64,000 nucleotides of DNA from Lagopus muta (lineage: Eukaryota > Chordata > Aves > Galliformes > Phasianidae), in assembly GCF_023343835.1 (NCBI RefSeq), contig NC_064433.1:186396277-186460276 (forward strand). Direction: 5' to 3'. A program made the translations under genes and the position numbers. The first letter of the stretch is position 1, and each line of letters starts with the position of its first letter. Below the pieces are notes generated by a model. The model saw nothing but the letters and a program-made list of their open reading frames with translations. It was not told the DNA's origin and made no database searches. Positions 36,894 to 47,283 of the stretch are shown piece after piece.

Positions 36894-39800
36894 TTGATTA
36901 TGGATCAACACAGGAGCACTGTCACTACAAACATAATTAGGTCTGAAGGGACAAATGGTTGAGAAAATCTGTTTTTTCTGTGTTACAGAAGCCTCTTTTT
37001 CCTGCTTTGGCATTTGCTGTCTTTCATGATATCAACCAATAAACTCTCTCTATATATATATTATTATTTTTTTAATAATGCATTATTTATACTATAACTA
37101 CCAATGAGTTTTAGAACACCCATTGGGGTAGATTCTGTAGAAAAACAAAAGAAAGAAACGATTTCAACCCCCTTGTATCATGTCCCCCTTATTATTCTGG
37201 CACCAAGCAAACCAATAACCAGAGGCAATAAAAGAGTGCAAAGAAATATACTGAGGAACCAGCCCCCTGTTTGTTACCCAAAGTGGTCTGAGGCAACCCT
37301 AAAAATGCAAGAGAGCCCTGCAGCTCTGTAATAGGTCTGATATTGTTTTCAATAAAGTAAAAATTGCTTTCAAGAGGAAACAAGCAGAGGAGAATCAAAG
37401 CAGAAATGAAAAGGGAAAAAAGAACTGCAAGTGAAAAAAAAAAGAGAGAGAGAGAAGTGAAAAAATAAACAACCAGAAATCAAAATGTACTGTACAGAAG
37501 AGGAAGAAGAAATGGAAATGGTTGCTGAAAGCCCAGATGGTGCTGTGACACGTGACTTCAACTACTGACAAAATTACTTTAAAAAAAAAAACGTAATTTT
37601 TGCCTTTGTTTCCATAAAAAGCAAATGCAAAAAATGGAGAGGTCTAGTTCAGTGTGGGCAGTACATCTGCTTTGTGGTGATTAAGACATAACTGCTGTAA
37701 TGCAGATGTGTGTACATATATATTGTGTTTTATTGCACCAATCTTGCAACATGTATTGAATGTTCACCTGCATGAACTAGTCGCTTATCTGACATGAGTT
37801 GCAAAAGAGGCTCATATCTGCAGCCACTGAGCCTCCTCCCTTTCCATCATTACTGCGTTGTGCCCCAATCCTCCAATGAACTCTGCTAATTTAAAAAAAA
37901 AAAAACAGGCTTTTTGTGCTCTGCTGCTACATTTTGTATTTGTGACAACTTCACTCAGAGCGGAACACCTTTTCTTCCTGTTAGTTATCTCTCACTGCGC
38001 AGAGCCAGTGTTCCAACTCGTAGCATCACAAGACAACTCATTTTTGTAATTTTGCATTTGGAAAATGCCAAAGCATGTGGATGGTGTACGAAAATTTTAT
38101 GTATTCCTGTGCAGATGTTATGAAGGCATCTGTGACACAGTGTCAGAGAACTGGCATGGTTTAGGGCATCTCAAAATAGGTGCAAATTTCTTTAAGCATC
38201 TTGAATATAATGCTTTCATTAGCTCTGTTATTGAAATTACATTTGAAAATGATGGGAATTTTTCCTTTTTTCTTTTCTTAGATGAATGAATATGAACTGA
38301 ATGGCTTGCTTCAAGTTTCTCAAATATATTCACACCTAAAAGTAAAAAAGATGAGATAGACTCAAGACAGTAAACTCAGTGGCTTTACAGAATAAAACAG
38401 GAACAGCAGCTTTTGACACTCGATTCATTCTATTAAAGCCAACGCTAACAGTTAAGATTTTCTCTGAAGATAAGCTTTGGGCTCTTTTAAGAAAGATCAG
38501 AGTATTGCATGAAAGAAATGAATAGCCCAGTGCTGTTATTTTCCTAGTTTAACATCACTCAGAAAATAGGTAATTTAAAATATGCCAGCCTACGATACTT
38601 TCCTTAGGATCCCACTGTTGGAAACAGTGGCAAGAGAAAAAAAGAGGCTCCTTCTAAGGCAATTGAAAACAGAAGCCTTACTCTTACTCCTTACTCTCAA
38701 TATTTCATATTAAGAACTATAGCACTGGACATGTTCCCTTGGCCACAGAGCTCAGTACGGGCCATGTGAACACAGCATCATATAATCCTTTACCCTAGAA
38801 CTGCCGTTTCTCCTTTCTTTGGGATAACCCAGCTGATTCCAGGCCAGGATCCTCCTTTGGATGTCTGAAGTGAGTCTTGACCTGGCCAGTATGTGCCCAT
38901 CTGCTGCTCTGCCTGCAGCTGTTTGGCTTCAGATTACTGCTTCTTCATCCCTCCAGTCCTCTCCCCCCTGCATTAATACAGGCAGTGGCATGCCTTCTAT
39001 TTCACAATAGCCCCACTGCAAGGCTAAATGTCAGAGTTGATAACAAACTTCTTTATCTTCTTCAAAGGGAGACAACCAAAGTGCATTTGCAAAACCTGCA
39101 ATTTGGTCTGAAGCCTGACTGCATCTATGTCTCAAATGTGCTGAGAAAAAGCTTCAAAGCTTTTTAATTTCATATATAAAACAAGGTGAAAGAGTTCGGG
39201 ACAGACCACTTTTTCATTAAAGACTGAAGTTGGTGATAAACAGGAAGGCAATTAAAGAGTTATTTTGGAGAAGACATACTTTTTTTTCCAATCACCCTTC
39301 AGGTTTGATGGAAAAATGGAACGTTTAGGGCTGGCAGCATTTCAGGAAAAGTGCTATCAACTGACAAGCTGCTGACACATTTAAAATGAATCAGTTGTAG
39401 AATGTACAAGGCAGCTAGGAGGAAAAAGGGAAGGAAGAACAGAGAAAAAAGAAAAATATATCTTTATATCCAGTATTTGTTTTCAAAACTCAGGGTAGAA
39501 AACCGTTAATGAATATTTGGCATATGCACGTGGTTCTTTGGTGCACACTGCATTTAGCTGATGCTTGGCTATGAAGCCACACCACACACTTTCAAATGTG
39601 CATTCATCTTATGGAGCCTTCTTTTAAAACTCAGCAGGGCAGGGCAGGATGCAAGTAGCATTAATAGAAAGGATACCTGCTTAGCACTTTTAATTGCAAA
39701 AGTCTTTCTGTTTTCATTCTTTCTCAAATAGGAACACATTTGATAGAGAATTGGATTTATTTATTTACTTATTCATCAACTGCATTTTTCCCTTCACTGT

Positions 39801-42662
39801 CGGGGCATATACCTAAACTCAAGACAGCAATGAATTAATGTTTTTTTGGTCTGAAGTAGAAAGAACTTGGTGCAAATCAGTACTTTTAGCAAACTGCTGA
39901 CTCACATCTCAGAATAAGAAAATATGCCAGAAGCCTGGGAGAAGTGGGTTAGATCACAAATTAATTAGTACTGTTGTAGAGTACAGTTGAGAACTGCAAC
40001 AAATGCACTGCTGTGACTGCAGTGCTGAGATGGTGCCACTCCTCTTCTCCAGCTCCTGACTCCCACCAAAACCAGCAACTGTCCATCAGGCCACAGGTTA
40101 GCAAAGTATACTGAACAGATGCAATGGAAAAGAATACTCCTTTTGTGGAAGATGTGTTAAGTTTTTTTTTGTCTGATTACCTTGTTCACTTGTGGCTTCT
40201 CAGTCACTGATTCCTGGAAAGCCACAGATGCAGCCACTGGGTCTGGAGGATAAAGGAAGAGGCAGAGTAAGTCTGTGCGTTGCATTGGCAGCCTGCCAAT
40301 TACACCAGCAAAAGCTTAAAACATCAAACTGCAAGTAAACACTGGGCGAGTGAAATGTGTGAGCATTTTAAGCATTTACTGATTTGAAAGCTGACTGGCA
40401 AGCCTAAATATCATGGATTTCCTTTGAGGTTTATTATTGCTTTATTTGAACACAAGATGACACAGCCATATTGCTGTCAGGATCTTTAGATTTCATAGCT
40501 ATCCATTTTCCCACCTGACCCACACATTATGACAACTAGAATAACAATTCAGGACACTCTAGATTAATTTAATTCCCCTCTTTTTCTCCAGTTCTACACG
40601 TTGAGAATAATACTGTTTACCTACAGAGATGCATAGATAATTATTTTATGTTTGTAAAACCCTTTGAAGGTTAATGAGTTCGTATGCATCTGGCATTCTG
40701 GCAGAAAAGCTGTTTATATCTGATAAGTGATGGTTTTGAGAAGTGTCCTTTCTCTTCAGTGAGGGCATCTCTGAGAAGGTCACTTTAAATTTACCTCTTC
40801 TTCACCTTTTTTTTCACTGATTCACAGGTCTGGAGTGCTCTCTATCCAACATCCACTCAGTATCAGATTACATCTTCCTCTGCTTGCTTGCCATGCCTTG
40901 AGGAGATGTTTCAGGGCTCTCAGCTACTTGGCTGTATCTCCTGGGAGTGGCAGCCCCAATCTGGACCCAATCACCCAACTGACACCTCCTTGATGTTTTG
41001 ATATGCTGTAATAGTCTAAAGATTTAAATATCTAAAAGAAAGAAGACTTTAAACATGGTGTTCTTTACATTAAAACCTACTGAGATCCTGGTAGGTCTGA
41101 AAAAAAATGGGATTTTCATGTTGCTTTTAATTATAGTAATATTTCCAGCTATTCTGCCCTAATTGGAATATAAATTGGATATTTTAATGGTGCTTTACTC
41201 AACTCAGAATTAGTAATATTATTTTAATAATCATCGCAATAACCAAAGCAATACATTCCAAGTAAGCTTGTACTCACATTTCCTAACTTCCTAAACAGTA
41301 GAGCTAATCCAACAACTCTTAAATCAGGACACGATTTCCCAGGAACATGAGATATTTATTTATGTACACACATGCACACGTGCACGCACTCACACAGGCT
41401 ACTTAGCCAAGTATTCTGTGTATCATCTTTCAGAAAAAAGTTGGCAGAAAAAAAAGAAGTCAACAGTGGATGAAAGCCAAACGAACGGAGAGTGATATTT
41501 ATATTTGACATATGGGATCAGATTCCACTATGATTTCCACTCTTGCAGTGTACTGTAGGTAAAAAATCATGCACTGACATCCTTCAGATGCTTCAGCAGC
41601 AATCCTGGTGAGCCGTTTCTTTCCCTCAGCTCCAGGCATTCAGTTTCAGCAAGATGGCCTTTCAGGTGAACCAACACAATCACCCTGCTGTTACCTTAAG
41701 GATCAACTCAGTGAACTGATCCAAGAGAAAGATATTTTCCTATTTCCCTTCTTCTCCTATCCTTTTTACAGGTGTTTGTTTTTTTGTTTGTTTGTTTGCT
41801 CTTTTAATTTAGCTGTATCATTTTCCTCTGCACTGCGGACAGAAATGTTGCTGTACTTGTGAGAAATGGCATGCTACAATGTGAAGGAAGGAGTGATGTA
41901 CCATGAGAACCCACGCAAATACAAAACCACAGACCCACATACTGTTACATTCCTACCCTAACATTATTATTTACATGATTAGTATTATTTATTGATAGTG
42001 GTTGCACATTAGTACCTTTTTTACCACTACAGTCAATGAAGAAAATAAAATGGGTTGGAAGAAGTATAGTGGATGTTTCTGAAAGGAATTATTTAAATAG
42101 AGTCCTTTCACACTGCTTTAGTTTTACTATTAATTCCTATATCAAAACAAGTCACAAGCTCAAGGAAGAAGCAAAATTTATGAAAAAAACGTATTTCTCT
42201 ACCTATCAGCTACAAGTTTCATCCATGAATTTAGACCTCCTAGGCACAGTGCTGTCCATCAAGATGGAAGACAGAGCTAGCTTCAAAGTGTGCATAATTT
42301 AGATAACTACATAGAGCATGTAATTTAAGTAACTAGCACAACAAAGTGAACATGGTAGTAATCTGCAAACATTGCTAGTGCACACAGGACCTGTTGAGTC
42401 CTCTCTACAACCCTCACATACACAGCTCTGTTAACTCTGTTCATAAATCTAATTTCCATAATTGCTAGCAACTGAGTTTTTCCAGTTAATACATGTCTTC
42501 CCTCAAAACAAAGCAGCTTTAAAGGTGCAACAAATGATTATCCATTAGCTACCGCATCAAAAAAAATTTCCAGAAGCAAGACTTTGTAGTTTCACTGTAA
42601 ACAGAATTAGTTCAATCATGCATAAAAGCATACACTACTAAGCTGGCTCAAGTACATTGCAG

Positions 42663-42712
42663 TAAAAAAAAAAAGAAAAAAAAGAAAAAACAGAAAAAAA
42701 AAGAAAAAAAAA
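42663..42712. repeat. A-rich purine tract
   Basis: Runs of 6-11 A separated by single G, with one C. About 50 bp, low complexity. Confidence 0.85.
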
Positions 42713-43639
42713 GGTCACATTTTACAGTGAGATAATGATCATGTATGAATTAATGCTCTGAAAAATATGTCTTTGAGTACAGATCTTCACTTTTTATCAG
42801 TGTGTAATTAGGACATCACTCTTGCAGAGAACCGTCTGCAGAACAGAAACACCTGCCTTAGTAAGGAGTTAATATCAAAGCCTACACGGGACCACAGAAA
42901 TGTTTTTATTCTTGCATCTTTCCAAAACAGACACAAGAACAGGCAGTCCCCATTCTCATGTTATGTTTTGTTTCTGTATTTTTTATGACTAGTTCTGTTG
43001 TATTGTGCTACCATCTTCAGTGACAGTGGAGGTGATGATACAGTAATAAAAGTGCAGCAGGGCTGGCAAGAAGATACCATTTTTTAATTAGATAGATACA
43101 GTTGAAATAAGTGGATAGGCTTTTGTTGCACATGGATCCTTTTTCAGTTCAGTTTTGCCTAACAGCAGCTTTTTATGAAGCACTCCACACATATAATCTT
43201 CGTGTTCTCTCCTCTAAAGTTGTGGATGGCTCATTACCAGTCAGGTCATGGTTAGCTCCCAAACTGGGGAACTGACCTGATTGAATAACAACCACACCTG
43301 GGGCTTGAGCTTCCAGGATTATTGTCAGGCAAATTGCTTTCTTACATCACTTTACCACATGATCACACAAATCTTCCACTTGTACAGTCAGTGACAGGTC
43401 AGAGTGGCCAGCACTGGGACTGGCTAGAAATAAATGTTTTATTGGCACTGCTGCCAAAATTCTGATTACAAGCATTCAATATGTGGTGAGTTAATCTTAA
43501 CATTTGTTATCACTGAAGGAAAATCTCCCTTTTTTCCTGTACAATCACTGCTCTCTGTGCAGCTCTCCTGAGCTAGCTTTGGTGAGTGCTGGATCCTTTG
43601 ATGAGCTCGCTAGCCCAGTAGAGGGATATTCACTATTTT

Positions 43640-43681
43640 TTGTTTGTTTGTTTGTTTGCTTGCTTGTTTGTTTGTTTGTTT
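43640..43681. repeat. (TTTG)n microsatellite
   Basis: About ten TTTG units with two TTGC variants in the middle. Confidence 0.9.
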
Positions 43682-44064
43682 TCTGCAGGATTTAAATGGT
43701 TTATTTATTTCTTAATTTTACTTTTTCCTTCCCAAAGAAAGCCTTCACTTTGCAGGAAGCTTGGCCTTTTTTGACTTTGCCCTCAAACTCAGTTCTATAA
43801 CACTGCTAGAATAGAGACATCTTCCAATAGATTTGATAACATTTCTCTTTCAAGAGAGCAGGTAACAGCTTACTGGAGAGTAATACAAAGCACAAGCCTG
43901 TTAACCAAACACAGAAAATGTCTTGTGTGCGTGACACATGCAATGGTACTAATTCAGGGCTGTATTTCACTGTCAAAACCAGAGGTATGTGCATTCTTGT
44001 GAGCAGGGGAGGGGTTTCCCCATGGAAATAATTAACTCTGAATTACTAGCAGAGACAAAGTATG

Positions 44065-44170
44065 CCTCCAGGGACAGTGACTGCACCACCTCCCTGGGCA
44101 GTCTCTGCTCGCACCTCACCACTCTTTCTGAGAATATTTTTTTCCTAATATCCACCCTGAAATTGGCTGC
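44065..44170 (-). mobile_element. Internal CR1 fragment, reverse, upstream of CTSC
   Basis: CTCCAGGGACAGTGACTGCA, CCACCTCCCTGGGCAGTCTC and TCACCACTCTTTCTGAGAAT. It lacks the 3' tail that CR1 copies normally keep, so it was cut after insertion. Confidence 0.8.
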
Positions 44171-44215
44171 CCTTTTTGGGTAGGGGGACTCCTTTCTGAA
44201 GAGAGTGATAGGGAC
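44171..44215 (+). repeat. Two outlying units of the ~19-bp minisatellite
   Basis: CCTTTTTGGGTAGGGGG and CTCCTTTCTGAAGAGAG, starting about 20 bp apart, have the same CTTT plus purine-rich layout as the main block at 44401-44550. They are separated from it by a CR1 fragment. Confidence 0.5.
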
Positions 44216-44229
44216 TTCAGGTGATCGGA

Positions 44230-44390
44230 GGAGGTTCGGGTTGGATAGTAGAACGCGGGAGCGTTCAAGAACTGTGGAGATGCGGCACTGAGGGACATGG
44301 GTTAGTGGGCACGGTGGGGGTGGGCTGATAGTTGAATACGATAATCTCAGTGGTCTTTTCCAATCTATACATGATTGTATAATATCTTGT
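44230..44390 (+). mobile_element. CR1 3' fragment, forward, upstream of CTSC
   Basis: GGTTCGGGTTGGATAGTAGA, GAGATGCGGCACTGAGGGAC, ATGGGTTAGTGGGCACGG and AATCTCAGTGGTCTTTTCCA, with an apparent internal deletion after GGATAGTAG. Ends about 335 bp before the CTSC ATG. Confidence 0.85.
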
Positions 44391-44400
44391 GGGGTGATGT

Positions 44401-44550
44401 CCTTTGGTGAGGGAGGTGCACTTTACAGGGTAGGCTGTCCTTTAGGAAGGACGCTTTTTGTGAAGGAGAACTCCCTTTAGAGAGGAGGCCGCCTTTTAGG
44501 GCGGGAGATGCTTTCAGATGAGGAGGAAACGCTTTGCAGGGCAGGCCGCA
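44401..44550 (+). repeat. Degenerate ~19-bp minisatellite next to CTSC promoter
   Basis: Eight CTTT-anchored units begin at 44402, 44421, 44440, 44454, 44475, 44493, 44511 and 44532. Spacings are 19, 19, 14, 21, 18, 18 and 21. Each is followed by a purine-rich G/A stretch. Two more units of the same type begin at 44172 and 44192, on the other side of a CR1 fragment. Confidence 0.7.
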
Positions 44551-44960
44551 CCCTCAGCCCAGCGCGGCCCAGACCCCCACAGGCTGCGGGCGCACGGAGC
44601 CGGCCCCTCCCGGCGCAGCGCCACAGCTCCGGGGCGGGCCCAGGCCTAGGCCCGGGGGCGTGGAAGCGGCGGGGCCGCAGGGCTTATTTCAACGGCTGCA
44701 GCGGCAAGTGTCGGCCCGGCGTCATGGCGGGTTGCGCGCTGTGGGCCGTGGTGGCGGTGTTGGCGATGCTGCCTGCGGGGCTTCGGGCCGACACGCCGGC
44801 CAACTGTTCCTACGCCGACCTACTGGGCGCATGGGAGCTCCGCGTCTGGCGGGCCGGTGGCCGCCACGGCAACTGCTCGCAGGCGGGTGAGAAGCCGATC
44901 CCGTCCTGCTCCCTTTCCCCGGGTGGTCCGGCCTCGGGGTGGTGCGAGGGAGCCCGTGAG
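44530..44960 (+). promoter_or_regulatory. CTSC: CpG-rich promoter/exon-1 block of CTSC
   Basis: The sequence switches abruptly from AT-rich to strongly GC-rich with dense CpGs across the 5' UTR, exon 1 and the first bases of intron 1. A GC-box-like GGGGCGGGCC lies at 44631-44640. No TATA box is visible at a plausible spacing, which fits a CpG-island housekeeping-type promoter. The transcription start cannot be placed from sequence alone. Confidence 0.75.
44724..44886 (+). CDS. CTSC: CTSC coding exon 1: signal peptide and start of exclusion domain
   Basis: Encodes residues 1-54 plus the first base of the Gly55 codon. The leader ([15 protein letters not shown]...) is hydrophobic and ends before Asp23. 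The mature N-terminus [19 protein letters not shown] matches the exclusion domain. Two sequons are present (Asn27-Cys-Ser and Asn50-Cys-Ser). The donor is GCGG/GTGAG, phase 1. The exon lies within a GC-rich, CpG-rich block. Confidence 0.95.
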
Positions 44961-47249
44961 CTGCAGCGAGAAGCCGGGGGCTGAGGAGGAGGAGGAGGAG
45001 GAGGAGGAGGAGGAGGAGAGGGGGGGGGGGGGGATAGGGTTCTGCTACTTGGTGCTGGGAAACTGAAACCGGTGGGCAGGAAACATGTGGCTGTGTGCTG
45101 TGTTTAACAGGCGGCCTGTTGGCTCTCTGCGTGCGACACGGCTCTCTGGGTGACTATAGTGGGCAGCCCTGTTACTGTCCTTCAGGTGCTTTCTTTTCTT
45201 TTTAGTGTATTTTCGATTTGGGTTCTGCTAGGTGTTTTAATAGAACTAGTGCCCCATGCTGCCTCACTTCTTCCTTCTTCTCGGTTTCAGTTGCCCTGCT
45301 GAGCTCAGCCTCACGCAGCTGTGAAATGTGGTGTTGCTCTCTGGTGTTATACCTGGCTGAGAGTTTGCCTGGTAACCTCAGGAGGCAAAAAACAGCATTT
45401 CTCTGGAGGGGGAGATAATAGCTCACCATTACAAGTCATTACTTGATTATTGATTGACTGTTATTTGAGGAGTAGTTAATACATAGCATCCAAGCAGTCT
45501 GATTGATAAGACCAGGCAGGTGGTAGGTAGGTGCCTGGGAGCTGAAGTTGGTACTGGTGGGGTTCAGAGCATTGGGGGTGTTCATGGACAGCTGGCTGGA
45601 TGTGAACCGCCAGTGTGACCAAGGAGGCTGTTGGCATCCTGGCTTCTGTTGAAAATAGTGCAGCCAGCAAGAGTGGGGATGCAATCAACCTGCTGTACTT
45701 GGCACTAGTAAGGCTACACCATGAGTGCTGTGTTCAGTTTTGGGCCCCTCACTACAAGAAAGGCATCGAGGCCCTGGAGTGTGTCCAGAGAAGAGCAATG
45801 AAACTGTGAGGGGTCTGGAGCACAAATCTGACGAGGAATGGCTGAGGGAATTGGCATTGTTTAGTCCAGAGAAGAAGAGATCTTATTAGTCAGGGGTGAT
45901 TTTAGTCTCTACAACTCCCTGAAAGGAGACTGTGGCAAGCTGAGGGTAGGTCTCTTCTTTTAGATAATGGTGACAGGATGAGAGATAAAGGCCTTAAGTT
46001 TTACCATGGAGATTCAGGTTAGATATTAGGACAAAATTATTCTCATAGTAGTGAGGCATTGGTGCAGGCTGCTCAGGTTGATGGTGGAGTCACTGTCCCT
46101 GAAGGCATTCAAGAAATGTGGAGATGTGGCATTGAGGGATGTGTTAGTGGGGATGGGTTGAGGTTGCACTAGGTGATCTTAGTGGACTTTTTCAATCTTC
46201 ATGATCTTGTAATTACCGTGAGGTGGTGTGGTGGCCATCATCTGAAATTAGGTGTTTAAGGGGAAGATTTGTCACTAAACACAGTGTCTGAGTTTTGTAA
46301 CAAGTTGTGTTTAAATAGGTTGATGTTTTTTTGCAGCAGATTTTTGGTACTGTTGTTGTGGCTAATTAAATGTGCTAATATTGTCTAATGTTGGAAAAAT
46401 GAGCATGTAGATGCACTGTTAGGTAAGTGAGGTCCATACTGCTGTATTTATTTGATGTCTTTTTTGCAGGAAGCTTTATTCAGTGAGCATTGTTTAGCAT
46501 TTTTTGTAGTAAAATAAATGATATGCTTCTACTGATTTTTAAACTTCAGTGTCGTCTTTACAATTGTTTTTGCAGGACCTGTGGAAAAAACAGTGCTTGT
46601 GAATCTTCAGAAATTAGATGTGGCCCAGGATAGCCTGGGCAATTTTGGTTTCTTCACTTTGATTTACAATCAAGGCTTTGAAGTTGTGCTAAACAATTAC
46701 AAGTGGTTTGCATTTTTTAAGGTGAGTTACCTTGTGTTCTACATCACTGAGTGTTGCTGTAGTGGCCTGCACTTGAGTTTCTTCTCACTTGCTGAGTGCC
46801 ACAGTAGAGCAATGGGAGCGTTTGGTTTTCTTCACCTCTAACTTTTGCCTGGATAATCAGGCAAATGGCTGTATTCTTGCATTAAAAACAAGACAAAAAT
46901 GATTGTTATTTGCTGGGTAGGGAGGGGAGAGCAGAAGTAGTAGTATTTGAAAAATCTCTTAACAGTGCTGCTGCTTTTGCTTCTAGGTATGCTTACAGCA
47001 GTTGTTAAAAACCTTCATGAACCTGACTCTCCCAGTGGCTTAGAAAAAGAGTTGTTTCGGTTTTCTTTCTGACATTTTGCACTCAAGTGAAATATCAGAC
47101 ATAATTGCCTTTATCTTTCCTTAAAGATCTTCTCAGATGCATGAAATATGCCCTGTTCACTTTAGAAAGGTCATCTATTCTCCCAGCTGAAGGATTTCCA
47201 AGAGCTTTAATACCAGAGCAAGTCTTAAATCTGTAAGGAACCTTCCTTG

Positions 47250-47283
<34 letters not shown>

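Larger units (their letters stand above)
36894..44064. other. Intergenic stretch leading to CTSC
   Basis: About 7 kb, mostly without recognisable mobile elements. Holds an (AG)n patch near 37442-37455, a CA/TG-rich alternating tract at 41361-41396, the A-rich tract at 42663 and the (TTTG)n at 43640. No exon recognised. Confidence 0.6.

Noticed and set aside
1..44000. Possible exons of syntenic neighbours (GRM5, TYR)
   Set aside because: No frame with their motifs or splice-flanked conserved segments was recognised.
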